This document shows positions 17,794 through 26,236 of a DNA stretch of 64,000 nucleotides, piece after piece. The position numbers and the translations under genes are program-made. Source of the stretch: Clostridia bacterium (lineage in GTDB: Bacteria > Bacillota > Clostridia > Oscillospirales > Acutalibacteraceae); NCBI GenBank assembly GCA_017399065.1, contig JAFQEL010000024.1:1-64000 (forward strand). The letters run 5' to 3'. A model generated the notes under the pieces. It made no database searches, was not told the DNA's origin, and saw only the letters and a list, made by a program, of their open reading frames with translations. How positions within the stretch are numbered: position 1 is the first letter of the stretch; every line of letters begins with the position of its first letter.

Positions 17794-18582
17794 ATGTCTG
17801 ATTTTAAATTCGGTGTTTGTCTCGGATATAATGACCGTGAAAAAATTATTCAGGCAAAAGAAGCGGGTATTGACTATTTTGAATTTAATTATAATGCTAT
17901 TTCAAAAGCTGATAAATTTCAGCTTGATGAACTCAAAGGCTTTATTGAAGAGCTTAAAGTTCCCTGCTATGCCGCTAACGGTATGTTTCCCGGGGAATTG
18001 AAGGTTGTAGGTCCTGACGTTGATTACGTTCAGATTGACGAATATCTTGATAAAGCAAGTGAAAAGCTTAGTGCGTTAGGTGCCGATACTGTAGTTTTCG
18101 GCTCAGGCGGTGCAAGACGCTGTCCTGATGACTGGCATTATAAAACCGCAACAGAACAGCTCGTTAAACTTTGCAGAGACCATATAGCGCCTTATATGCG
18201 TAAATACGGTCTTACCTGTGCTATCGAACCTTTACGCAGTGCCGAATGCAACATTATCACAACTGCCGCACGAGGTTTTGAAATCTGTCAGCTTGCCGAT
18301 GTCTCTGAAGTGAAATTACTTGTTGACCTTTATCATTTTGATTCTGAAAATGAAGAACGAAAAAGCATACTTAATTATAAAGGTAATCTTCAGCATATTC
18401 ATATCGCAAGTGCCAAAAATAACCGCTACTATCCTACTGCAACCGACGGTGTTGATTACAGATCATTTTTTAATTTGCTCAGACAGGCTGATTATAAATC
18501 TATGAGAGTTTCACTTGAAGGCAGGTATGATAATTTTGCAAATGAAATAAAACTTGCAGTCGATTTATTAAAAACTTTTTAA
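17794..18582 (+). CDS. TIM-barrel sugar phosphate isomerase/epimerase family protein
   Basis: A 262-residue member of the xylose-isomerase-like superfamily. Recognisable positions are GVCLGYND at the N-terminus, a likely metal-ligand Glu in CAIEPLR (near 149), LVDLYHFD (Asp/His near 180), HIHIASAKN (His near 205), and a final catalytic Glu in SLEGRYDN. These match the metal ligands of epimerase-type enzymes. The substrate is unknown. A DtxR-like regulator gene starts 12 bp after the stop, so the two are co-transcribed. Confidence 0.82.
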   Translation: MSDFKFGVCLGYNDREKIIQAKEAGIDYFEFNYNAISKADKFQLDELKGFIEELKVPCYAANGMFPGELKVVGPDVDYVQIDEYLDKASEKLSALGADTVVFGSGGARRCPDDWHYKTATEQLVKLCRDHIAPYMRKYGLTCAIEPLRSAECNIITTAARGFEICQLADVSEVKLLVDLYHFDSENEERKSILNYKGNLQHIHIASAKNNRYYPTATDGVDYRSFFNLLRQADYKSMRVSLEGRYDNFANEIKLAVDLLKTF

Positions 18583-18594
18583 TCGGGTGATATT

Positions 18595-18960
18595 ATGCAA
18601 TTACTTGAATCAGGCGAGATGTATCTCGAAACAATTTATGTTTTATCCAAATCTAAGAATTACGTTCGTTCAATAGATATTGCCAACTATACCGGATACT
18701 CAAAGCCGAGTATCAGCAGAGCAGTTAATTTGTTAAAAGACAACGGATATATAAAAATTGACGATGATGGTCATATAACGCTTGAGCAAAGCGGTCTTGA
18801 CGTTGCTACACGGATTTTTGAACGACACACACTGCTTACAAAACTGCTATGCAGTATTGGTGTTTCCGATCAAACAGCTTCGGCTGATGCCTGCAAAATC
18901 GAACATGTAATCAGCAATGAAACATTTGATAAATTAAAAGAATATATTGAAAAAAAATAA
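18595..18960 (+). CDS. DtxR/MntR-family metal-dependent regulator
   Basis: A 121-residue protein with a winged helix (residues about 20-65, SKPSISRAVNLLKDNGYI as recognition region) and a short dimerisation domain. Potential metal ligands are Glu8 and Glu12, His in ERHTLLTKLL (near 77), and Cys/Glu/His in ACKIEHVIS (near 101-106). The Cys at that place resembles DtxR/IdeR (iron) rather than MntR. There is no SH3-like third domain. It is unusual that it is coupled to a sugar-isomerase-like gene and not to a metal transporter. Confidence 0.85.
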   Translation: MQLLESGEMYLETIYVLSKSKNYVRSIDIANYTGYSKPSISRAVNLLKDNGYIKIDDDGHITLEQSGLDVATRIFERHTLLTKLLCSIGVSDQTASADACKIEHVISNETFDKLKEYIEKK

Positions 18961-18964
18961 AGAT

Positions 18965-18995
18965 GACCTCTTGTATTATATTGATACAAGAGGTC
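18965..18995. terminator. Bidirectional terminator
   Basis: GACCTCTTGTA and TACAAGAGGTC, an 11-bp perfect stem, followed by GATTTTTATCTTTTT. It lies between the convergent regulator and trkH genes. Confidence 0.88.
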
Positions 18996-19000
18996 GATTT

Positions 19001-20458
19001 TTATCTTTTTCTGCTCCAGAGACCCGGACTGACGAGTGCAAGTAACGGGAATATCTCAAGTCTGCCGAGCAGCATATCAAGGCTGAGAATAATTTTGGAG
19101 AGATAGCTGTAATGAGCATAATTGCCGGTTGCACCAACAAGTTCAAATCCCGGTCCTATATTATTAAAGCAAGCTGTTACTGCAGAGAAATTAGTACCGA
19201 TGGAAAAGCCGTCAAATGAAATTATAGCAAAACTAATAAGTAATATTGCACAATAAACAGCAAGATAAGCATCTACACCGTTACAGATTGATTCATCAAC
19301 GCTTTTACCATCCATAGTTACAAGATAAACTTTACGAGGATGAAGTGTTTTACCTATTGTGCGGCGGATATTTTTGGCAAGAAGTAATACACGCGAAACC
19401 TTAAGTCCGCCTCCGGTACTTCCGGCGCTTGCACCGATAAACATAAGTAAAAGAAGTATAGCCTTTGAAAATGCAGGCCATTGTTCAAAATCTACAGTTG
19501 CAAAACCAGTCGTAGTCATGATGCTGCTGACTTGAAAAGCTGCATGATGGAAAGCTTCTTTTAATCCGGAATACATATGCGAAATATTAAATGTTATCAT
19601 TAAAACTGCACTGAAGGCAATTATAATATACGCACGAAGCTCTTCATTTCTGAATACAGTTTTAAACTGCCTAAGAATTATAAGAAAATAAATATTAAAA
19701 TTAATTCCAAAGAGGAACATAAATACTGTTACTACACTTTGAATATACGGCGAGTATTCACCAATACTTGAATTCAGTACAGCAAAGCCACCGGTACCGG
19801 CTGTACCGAATGCAATACAAAGACTGTCAAACAGCGACATATCACCTATTATAAGGAGTATAACGCAAAGTATTGTCAGTAATATATATATACCGTAAAG
19901 TATAAGTGCGGTTTCACGTAAATGAGGAGTAAACTTACCAACACTTGGACCCGGGCTTTCCGCTCTCATAAGATGTATGCCTGAACCGGATCCCTTTTTT
20001 GCTTGGGGTATAACAGCAATAATAAACACAAGCATACCCATACCGCCAAGCCAATGGCTGAAGCTGCGCCAGTATAAATTACATCTTGACAGTGCCTCTA
20101 CATCATTAAGGATAGAAGCACCTGTCGTGGTAAAGCCTGAAATTATTTCGAACAACGCATCAATATAATTAGGAATTTCACCGCTCCAAAAAAACGGCAG
20201 TGCACCAAATGCGGATATGGCAAGCCAGGAAATACCTGTCGCTGCAACACCTTCCTGTGCATATACAGTAGTTTTGTATTTGCGGGTCAAAAAAACTGTT
20301 ATAAGACTTATCACAGCCATAATTCCTAATGAGATAAGATAAGCGGCTGCATTGCGTATTTGACCGTCAAACAGAGCAATACCTGCAGGAACCAGCATAA
20401 AAATTGAGGTTATTAATACAGCTAACGCAACTATTCTGAAAACATATTTTACATTCAT
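19001..20458 (-). CDS. trkH: Trk-type potassium transporter, membrane subunit
   Basis: A 485-residue polytopic membrane protein with the four-fold M1-P-M2 repeat of the TrkH/KtrB/HKT superfamily. Selectivity-filter glycines are visible in TTTGAS, GTAGTGGFA, TTTGFAT and FNNIGPG, and the loop ASAGSTGGGLKVSR is characteristic. It imports K+ together with its TrkA gate, whose gene ends 15 bp upstream. Confidence 0.96.
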   Translation of the reverse strand: MNVKYVFRIVALAVLITSIFMLVPAGIALFDGQIRNAAAYLISLGIMAVISLITVFLTRKYKTTVYAQEGVAATGISWLAISAFGALPFFWSGEIPNYIDALFEIISGFTTTGASILNDVEALSRCNLYWRSFSHWLGGMGMLVFIIAVIPQAKKGSGSGIHLMRAESPGPSVGKFTPHLRETALILYGIYILLTILCVILLIIGDMSLFDSLCIAFGTAGTGGFAVLNSSIGEYSPYIQSVVTVFMFLFGINFNIYFLIILRQFKTVFRNEELRAYIIIAFSAVLMITFNISHMYSGLKEAFHHAAFQVSSIMTTTGFATVDFEQWPAFSKAILLLLMFIGASAGSTGGGLKVSRVLLLAKNIRRTIGKTLHPRKVYLVTMDGKSVDESICNGVDAYLAVYCAILLISFAIISFDGFSIGTNFSAVTACFNNIGPGFELVGATGNYAHYSYLSKIILSLDMLLGRLEIFPLLALVSPGLWSRKR

Positions 20459-20473
20459 TTTAATTAACCGTCC

Positions 20474-21835
20474 TCAGGCAAAAATGTCGTTAAACTGTAG
20501 AATTGGTGTGTCGCGGTTGGTAATAACAATTACCGTATCACCGATTTCAAATGTCGAGTTACCGTCAGGGATAACATTTACACCATTATGAGTTATGCAG
20601 GCAATGAGTATTTTACTCTTTAAGTGGATTTTTTTGAGTGGTAATCCGACACTGCGTGAACGGTCATTTATTACGAACTCAAGTGCTTCAATTCTTCCGT
20701 TTGCAATTTTATGCAGAGTTATTGCAGCACCTGCTTGGTTGTCCATTGCTCTGACATATTGTACAACGTTTGAACTGCAAAGCTCTTTAGGGCTCACAAT
20801 TCCGCCGAGAGAAAGGTCTTCAAGAATACCGTCGGTTTCCATACGGTTAACCTTAGTGACGACATGTGGAACACCTTTTATTTTACCGTACATAGATGAA
20901 ATAACGTTTTGTTCATCAAGGCCGGTAAGCGTTACAAGAGCATCGGTTTCGGATAAGCCCTCACTTTCAAGAACATCTTGTGATGAGCCGTCGGCAAATA
21001 CAATGGAAGCGGCAGGCATAATCTGTGCAAGATGTTCACATCTTGCAGGATTATTTTCAATAATTTTAACACGAACGCCTGCTTCAGTCAGGTGTTTGGC
21101 AAGATAATAACATACCCTTCCGCCACCGATAAGCATAGCGTGTTTAACTCTTTTCTGAGTTATGCCAAGCTTTTTTAAAATATGTGAAAGAATATAAACA
21201 GGAGCAGTTACATAAATATGGTCGCCTGCTTTGAAAACAGTATCACTGGTGGGAATAAAAGCTTCACCGTCGCGGATTACGGCACAGACGAGTACCTTTT
21301 TACCACCAAGTGAATAATGCATACGGCTGAGCTGTACACCTTCAAGTACACTGTTCTCTTCAATGCGAAGCTCGACAATTTCAACGCGACCTTTTGCAAA
21401 AGTTTCTCGTCTGATAAATCCCGGAAGCTGAAGCAGACGATAGATTTCTTTAGCAGCATCTTTTTCAGGGTTAATAATAAGTGACAGACCAAAATCTTCA
21501 CGCATTCTGTAAAGCTGCTCTGTGTATTCAGGGTTACGGACACGTGCAATAGTGTGCAGTTTTGGATTAAGCTTACGGGCGGTAAGGCAACAAAGAAGAT
21601 TTGTTTCATCTGCACTTGTTGCAGCGATAAGAACATCGGTTTGTTCGATACCTGCTTCAATAAGCGCATCCATAGTGGCACAGTTACCGACAACAGTCAT
21701 AACGTCATAGTTCTGAAGATTATCCTGCAGAACCTGAGCTTTTGTATCAATAGCGACAATATCATGACCTTCTTGTGAAAGCAATCGGGTTATGGCAAGA
21801 CCTACTTTGCCGTCGCCCGCAACTATGATTCTCAT
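20474..21835 (-). CDS. trkA: Trk potassium transporter, NAD-binding subunit
   Basis: A 453-residue cytoplasmic regulator with two RCK_N/RCK_C repeats. Both dinucleotide-binding motifs are visible: MRIIVAGDGKVGLAI at the N-terminus and LIGGGRVCYYLA near residue 235. The start is ATG 21835; AAAGGAA lies just upstream, and an in-frame ATG 18 bases earlier overlaps that site. It is co-transcribed with trkH. Confidence 0.96.
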   Translation of the reverse strand: MRIIVAGDGKVGLAITRLLSQEGHDIVAIDTKAQVLQDNLQNYDVMTVVGNCATMDALIEAGIEQTDVLIAATSADETNLLCCLTARKLNPKLHTIARVRNPEYTEQLYRMREDFGLSLIINPEKDAAKEIYRLLQLPGFIRRETFAKGRVEIVELRIEENSVLEGVQLSRMHYSLGGKKVLVCAVIRDGEAFIPTSDTVFKAGDHIYVTAPVYILSHILKKLGITQKRVKHAMLIGGGRVCYYLAKHLTEAGVRVKIIENNPARCEHLAQIMPAASIVFADGSSQDVLESEGLSETDALVTLTGLDEQNVISSMYGKIKGVPHVVTKVNRMETDGILEDLSLGGIVSPKELCSSNVVQYVRAMDNQAGAAITLHKIANGRIEALEFVINDRSRSVGLPLKKIHLKSKILIACITHNGVNVIPDGNSTFEIGDTVIVITNRDTPILQFNDIFA

Positions 21836-22018
21836 AGTAAGTGTTCCTTTCAATGTAAAAATCGTATTAAATGCCTGTATTATACACCTAAAGACTTTTT
21901 TTGTACAGTATGAGCAGATCTTTTTGTAATTTATAACAATAATATCATGTTTTTATAATTAAAAATTACTAATTTTATTTTCCTGACGAAAAAATATATA
22001 AATATATTTAAAAAAATA
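21836..22018. other. AT-rich intergenic region between trkA and the CofE-like gene
   Basis: Nothing coding is supported. It must hold the leftward trkA promoter, but no clear consensus was picked. Confidence 0.5.
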
Positions 22019-22047
22019 TTGAAAAATGAAAACAATAGTGATATAAT
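22019..22047 (+). promoter_or_regulatory. Sigma-A promoter for the CofE-like gene
   Basis: TTGAAA (22019-22024), 17-bp spacer, TATAAT (22042-22047), with a 5' leader of about 65 nt before the ATG. Confidence 0.8.
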
Positions 22048-22118
22048 TATCCAGTTCTATTAGCTGGCTTTTGATTTTTTCAGTCAAAGTCAATTCTCAA
22101 TATCAAGGAGTGTCAATT

Positions 22119-23312
22119 ATGAGCCGTATGATCGGTACAGTATCCCGTGGTGTCCGTGCTCCCATTATCAGGCAGGGCGATGACATCGTTCAAATCGTTA
22201 CAGATTCTGTTCTTGAGGCTTCAGCAGACGCAGGATTTAATTTTAATGACCGTGATATCGTTGCAATGACAGAAGCTGTTGTTGCCCGTGCACAAGGCAA
22301 CTACGCAACAGTTGATGATATTGCTGCAGACGTCAGAGCTAAGTTCGGCGGTGAAACAGTCGGCGTTATTTTCCCGATTCTCAGCCGTAACCGTTTTGCA
22401 ATCTGCCTTCGCGGTATTGCCAAGGGTGCAAAAAAAATTATTCTTATGCTCTCCTACCCTTCTGACGAGGTCGGTAACCATCTTGTAAGCATTGACGCAC
22501 TTGATGAAAAAGGCATCGATCCTTATTCAGATGTTCTTACACTTGAAAAATACCGTGAGCTTTTTGGTTATGAAAAGCATACTTTCACCGGTGTTGACTA
22601 CGTTGAGTATTATGAGACATTAATTAAGGAGTGCGGTGCTGAGGCAGAGATTATTTTTGCTAATAACCCCAGAGCTATCCTTAACTATACAAAGAATGTT
22701 CTCTGCTGTGATATTCACACACGTGCCCGTACAAAGAGAATTGTTAAGGCGAACGGCGGCGAAATCGTTCTCGGTCTTGATGAAATTCTTAATTCATCCG
22801 TGAACGGCAGCGGCTATAATGAGAATTACGGTCTTCTCGGTTCAAACAAGGCTACTGAAGATCAGGTCAAGCTTTTCCCCCGCGACTGTCAACCTATTGT
22901 TGATGAAATTCAGAAAAAGCTTTACGATGCTACAGGTAAAACTATTGAGGTAATGGTTTACGGTGACGGAGCATTCAAGGATCCCGTCGGCAAAATCTGG
23001 GAGCTTGCTGATCCTGTTGTTTCCCCTGCATATACATCAGGACTTGAAGGTACACCCAACGAGCTTAAGCTCAAGTATCTTGCTGATAACGATTTCTCTG
23101 AGCTTTCAGGTGAAGCGCTTAAAGAAGCTATCAAAGGTAAGATTCAAGAGAAGGATGATAACCTTGTCGGCAAAATGGCATCTGAGGGCACTACTCCCCG
23201 ACGTCTCACAGACCTTATCGGTTCTCTCTGTGATCTCACATCGGGTTCAGGCGATAAAGGCACACCGATCGTATTTATCCAGGGATATTTTGACAATTAT
23301 ACAACTGAATAA
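22119..23312 (+). CDS. Coenzyme F420-0:L-glutamate ligase-like protein (CofE family)
   Basis: A 397-residue protein of the CofE superfamily, whose founding members add glutamate to F420-0. Family features include VRAPIIRQGDDIV at the N-terminus, DIVAMTEAVVARAQGN (near residue 50), and YGDGAFKDPVG (near 290). The start is ATG 22119 behind AAGGAG. No F420 biosynthesis gene is nearby and F420 is not expected in gut Clostridia, so the true substrate is likely different (perhaps another gamma-glutamyl or amide ligation). It is monocistronic. Confidence 0.8.
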   Translation: MSRMIGTVSRGVRAPIIRQGDDIVQIVTDSVLEASADAGFNFNDRDIVAMTEAVVARAQGNYATVDDIAADVRAKFGGETVGVIFPILSRNRFAICLRGIAKGAKKIILMLSYPSDEVGNHLVSIDALDEKGIDPYSDVLTLEKYRELFGYEKHTFTGVDYVEYYETLIKECGAEAEIIFANNPRAILNYTKNVLCCDIHTRARTKRIVKANGGEIVLGLDEILNSSVNGSGYNENYGLLGSNKATEDQVKLFPRDCQPIVDEIQKKLYDATGKTIEVMVYGDGAFKDPVGKIWELADPVVSPAYTSGLEGTPNELKLKYLADNDFSELSGEALKEAIKGKIQEKDDNLVGKMASEGTTPRRLTDLIGSLCDLTSGSGDKGTPIVFIQGYFDNYTTE

Positions 23313-23316
23313 TTGA

Positions 23317-23361
23317 CTTATTTCTTCGGCTGTGATATTATCATAGCCGAAGAGTAAATAA
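23317..23361 (+). terminator. Stem-loop between the CofE-like gene and tRNA-Leu
   Basis: CTTATTTCTTCGGCT...AGCCGAAGAGTAAATAAG forms a long imperfect stem whose last base touches the tRNA 5' end. There is no T-run, so a processing or attenuation role is as likely as termination. Confidence 0.5.
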
Positions 23362-23448
23362 GCCGGCGTGGCGAAATCGGCAGACGCAAGGGACTTAAAA
23401 TCCCTCGGTGGCAACACCGTACCGGTTCAAGTCCGGTCGCCGGCACCA
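23362..23448 (+). tRNA. tRNA-Leu (anticodon UAA)
   Basis: Acceptor GCCGGCG pairs with CGCCGGC. The anticodon loop is CTTAAAA with TAA, the long variable arm TCGGTGGCAACACCG marks a class II tRNA, and the T-arm contains GGTTCAAGTCC. Discriminator A and CCA are encoded. UAA reads leucine UUA/UUG codons. Confidence 0.97.
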
Positions 23449-23487
23449 AAAGAAGTAACTTTTGTCTACCAAAAGTTGCTTCTTTTT
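23449..23487 (+). terminator. Terminator of tRNA-Leu
   Basis: AAAGAAGTAACTTTTG pairs with CAAAAGTTGCTTCTTT (16 bp, one mismatch), followed by TTT. Confidence 0.85.
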
Positions 23488-23489
23488 GT

Positions 23490-23527
23490 ATAATAGTAAC
23501 CCCGGCTTAGCCGGGGGTTACTATTAT
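23490..23527. repeat. Palindromic repeat, copy 2 of the left-edge hairpin
   Basis: ATAATAGTAACCCC-GGCT / AGCCGGGGGTTACTATTAT is a near-perfect palindrome of 38 bp with one bulged base. Its right half matches 121-139 apart from one extra G there. It ends on the stop codon of the convergent metallophosphoesterase gene and can act as its terminator. Confidence 0.75.
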
Positions 23528-24675
23528 CAATCGGGATATTTGATTTTTCTGAAGCTGACTGCTCTTGCGGAGTAAAGTAATAGTGCCTGTAGGAGCTTTT
23601 GTTTACGTCCGTTCTTAATTACATTTTTTGCAAGATCTGCAGTATATGTATCCTTGTTATTAATATAAGCATTAACGTCTTTGGAAGTGAACATATCATA
23701 CCAATGTTCAACTCGGCTTTTATAAACCGAGGTATTCTTCTCGTCAACCGTAATAATTCTGTAACCATATTGAGAAGAAAATCTGTCACGGTTATAACGG
23801 GTGCTTACAGTATTGGAAATATCAATACCTTTATATTTTACACCGAATGCGTTAGTATGATCGTGACCGCTGAATATCGCAAGTACGTCGCCCTTTTCAA
23901 CCATAGCTTCAAACTGACCGTAATTATGATAGCCTGAACAAGGTGTTTCAGTGAGCGTTCCAAAATTTATTCCTTTGGGATCAAAAGAATAAAACTTCTT
24001 TTTATCGTACATATGATGGTATGAGAACGGGATACGTACTTTTGTCATTCTGAGTGCGTTGTAGACGTCTTCAACAATCATATGCTGAAAAGCAAGAGAA
24101 TACACTTTTTCACCGTTATTAACCTGCGTAAGTTCATCTGACCTTCTCTTATACCACTCGACCTGGTCAGGTAATACACAGCCGTAATGACCTTCTCCAT
24201 CATAGTCGTTTGAATCAAACACCCATAAATTGAATTTAACAGATTTGTCGTCGGATGAAAGAACAGGGATATTATATGTGCCGCAACCTGAAAGCTCTTC
24301 TCCGTCGTCAATAGAAATCGAACTGCTATGGATATTATAATAAGCCATCAGCTCTTCTCTGGACATTGCTCCCCTTTCGGAATCGTGATTACCGAAGGTT
24401 ATTGCTGCAGGAATATTACGCTTATCAAACACAGACATAAGCCTGTCAATGAGGTTTTTAGTATCATTTGCATCATCACAGTTATCAACGTTATCGCCCG
24501 TTGCTATAACAACGTCCGGTTTTTCACGGTCGCAAGCAATTTCAAGCAAACGAACTGAAGCTTCAACGTTATCAAAATAATAATGTGTATCAGTAATATG
24601 CATTATTTTAAGCAGACCGTTATTAAATTTTAATGGCGTTGCAGAAGTTGAAGAAGAGGTAAAAACACTGTACAT
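23527..24675 (-). CDS. Calcineurin-like metallophosphoesterase
   Basis: A 382-residue binuclear metal phosphoesterase. The motif order is complete: DTHYY (residues about 28-32), ATGDNVDN (about 60), GNHDSERG (about 94), QHM (His near 198) and SGHDHTN (near 265). It resembles purple-acid-phosphatase-like and Dcr2-type enzymes, and the protein encoded at 49827-51020 is a paralogue (shared YHNYGQFEAM/VFNHGQFDAM and GDVLAI segments). No signal peptide is obvious, so it may be intracellular. GGAGAT precedes the ATG. Confidence 0.9.
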   Translation of the reverse strand: MYSVFTSSSTSATPLKFNNGLLKIMHITDTHYYFDNVEASVRLLEIACDREKPDVVIATGDNVDNCDDANDTKNLIDRLMSVFDKRNIPAAITFGNHDSERGAMSREELMAYYNIHSSSISIDDGEELSGCGTYNIPVLSSDDKSVKFNLWVFDSNDYDGEGHYGCVLPDQVEWYKRRSDELTQVNNGEKVYSLAFQHMIVEDVYNALRMTKVRIPFSYHHMYDKKKFYSFDPKGINFGTLTETPCSGYHNYGQFEAMVEKGDVLAIFSGHDHTNAFGVKYKGIDISNTVSTRYNRDRFSSQYGYRIITVDEKNTSVYKSRVEHWYDMFTSKDVNAYINNKDTYTADLAKNVIKNGRKQKLLQALLLYSARAVSFRKIKYPD

Positions 24676-24710
24676 ATTTATCTCCGTATTATAGTTTTGA
24701 AATTATAAAA

Positions 24711-24739
24711 ATTATATCATATTATTTTAGGTTCTACAA
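24711..24739 (-). promoter_or_regulatory. Promoter for the leftward metallophosphoesterase
   Basis: On the minus strand TTGTAG (24739-24734), 17-bp spacer, TATAAT (24716-24711). Confidence 0.6.
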
Positions 24740-24756
24740 GCTTTCAATCGTTAATG

Positions 24757-24785
24757 TTGACATTTTTTCGGCAAAATGCTAATGT
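24757..24785 (+). promoter_or_regulatory. Promoter for the rightward metallophosphoesterase
   Basis: TTGACA (24757-24762), 17-bp spacer, TAATGT (24780-24785), 35 bp before the ATG. Confidence 0.65.
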
Positions 24786-24820
24786 TTCATTAAAGAAAAT
24801 ATAACACAGGAGAAATATAT

Positions 24821-26095
24821 ATGAGTGATATTCCTTCTTTTTTTCAATCTGTTCTTATTTCTTACGGCTCGTTTATGTCATTATTTATAAAACCGATGAT
24901 TCCGCCGAAAGATACCGGAGAATTTACACCTGTTTTGCGTTTTGCCATTACTAGTGATTCACATATTACAACAATCGGTGATGTGCAGACATTTCGGCTG
25001 CAAAAAATGATAAAACTCAGCTATAAAATTGCTGAAAAAGATGAAGAATACAAAAAACTTGATGCTGTACTTATAGCCGGTGACGTTACTGATATGGGTA
25101 CGAAGATTGCTTTCGGAAGTATCAAAGCGGCAACTACTCCAATGTTAAAAGATGATACGCTGTTTCTTTCAACTGTTTCAACATCACACGATGACCGTTC
25201 AATAGGCAAAGAATCCCTTAAGCTTTACAGTAGCATCATGGGGCACGAAACTGATTTTCACCGTATTATAAACGGTTATCATTTCATCGGTATATCTGCT
25301 TCAACTATCGAAGGTGAACATTACAGCGAATATCAGAAAGAGTGGCTGGTTGAACAGTTTGACTCCGCTGTTGCTGATGATCCGACCAAACCGATATTTG
25401 TTCTTCAACACGAGCATATCAGCAATACTGTATACGGAAGTTCTGATTATGAAGGCTGGGGAATGCCTGATTTTGCAGATATATTTAAAAAATATCCTCA
25501 GGTAATTGATTTTTCAGGTCATTCCCACTACCCTATCAATGATCCTCGCTCTATATGGCAGGGTGAATATACTGCTCTTGGTACTGGCGGTCTGTATTAT
25601 AGTGAAATCACGGTAGATGACATAAAAACTGTTCATCCCAAAGGTTATCGCTTTGTTTCAACATTCTGGATTGTAGAGGTTGATGCAAATAACAGAATTC
25701 GCTTCAGAGCCGTTGATTTAAAATCCAAACAGTATCTTTGCGAATATATGCTTGATAATCCCTTTGAGCGCAAATACACACCTACACAGCAGATAGCACG
25801 TTCAAAGCCACCGGTATTTGCAGATGATGCAAATATTAAAATCAGCGGCAACTATGTCAAATTCGATGCAGCTGAATCAACGGACGGTATGCCGATATTT
25901 ATATACAGAGCTTTTGCAGTTGATGCTGAGGGTAACAGAATACCGGTAGGTAAAACTGTTGCGCAATATTATAAATATAACGCACCTGACAAGGTAAAAA
26001 TTGAACTCGAAAATTTACCTGACGGTAATTATACATTAGAAGTTGTAGCAGAAAACTGCTACGGTATTCAGTCAAATCCCTTGACAGCAGAATAA
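24821..26095 (+). CDS. Metallophosphoesterase with altered GNH motif
   Basis: A 424-residue calcineurin-like protein with SDSHI (residues about 46-50), AGDVTDMG (about 86-93), QHEH (about 194) and SGHSHYP (about 229-235). The usual GNH(D/E) block is TSHDD, so the metal-bridging Asn is Ser. The C-terminal about 90 residues look like an Ig/fibronectin-type domain (VKFDAAESTDGMP ... YTLEVVAENCYG). The protein starts with a hydrophobic patch but has no clear cleavable signal. It is divergent from the neighbouring phosphoesterase and monocistronic. Confidence 0.85.
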   Translation: MSDIPSFFQSVLISYGSFMSLFIKPMIPPKDTGEFTPVLRFAITSDSHITTIGDVQTFRLQKMIKLSYKIAEKDEEYKKLDAVLIAGDVTDMGTKIAFGSIKAATTPMLKDDTLFLSTVSTSHDDRSIGKESLKLYSSIMGHETDFHRIINGYHFIGISASTIEGEHYSEYQKEWLVEQFDSAVADDPTKPIFVLQHEHISNTVYGSSDYEGWGMPDFADIFKKYPQVIDFSGHSHYPINDPRSIWQGEYTALGTGGLYYSEITVDDIKTVHPKGYRFVSTFWIVEVDANNRIRFRAVDLKSKQYLCEYMLDNPFERKYTPTQQIARSKPPVFADDANIKISGNYVKFDAAESTDGMPIFIYRAFAVDAEGNRIPVGKTVAQYYKYNAPDKVKIELENLPDGNYTLEVVAENCYGIQSNPLTAE

Positions 26096-26103
26096 CAAAA
26101 CAG

Positions 26104-26135
26104 AACGGTTGATGGTTTATTCATCAACCGTTTCT
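26104..26135 (+). terminator. Rho-independent terminator
   Basis: AACGGTTGATG and CATCAACCGTT form an 11-bp stem followed by TCTATTTAT. Confidence 0.85.
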
Positions 26136-26173
26136 ATTTATAAATAATTAATACTTCTATTATTGTAAATTTA

Positions 26174-26202
26174 TTGAAATTATTGCTTTGATGTGTTAAA
26201 AT
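26174..26202 (+). promoter_or_regulatory. Promoter for the tandem hydrolase genes
   Basis: TTGAAA (26174-26179), 17-bp spacer, TAAAAT (26197-26202). It is the only good promoter ahead of the two hydrolase genes, which are 20 bp apart. Confidence 0.7.
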
Positions 26203-26236
26203 ATTGAAAATACACCTATTAAGGAGAGTGGGTTTT

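Noticed and set aside
16563-18960. ATPase, isomerase and DtxR genes as a defence island
   Set aside because: The P-loop protein resembles a widespread Firmicutes family, and no nuclease, toxin or sensor partner is present.
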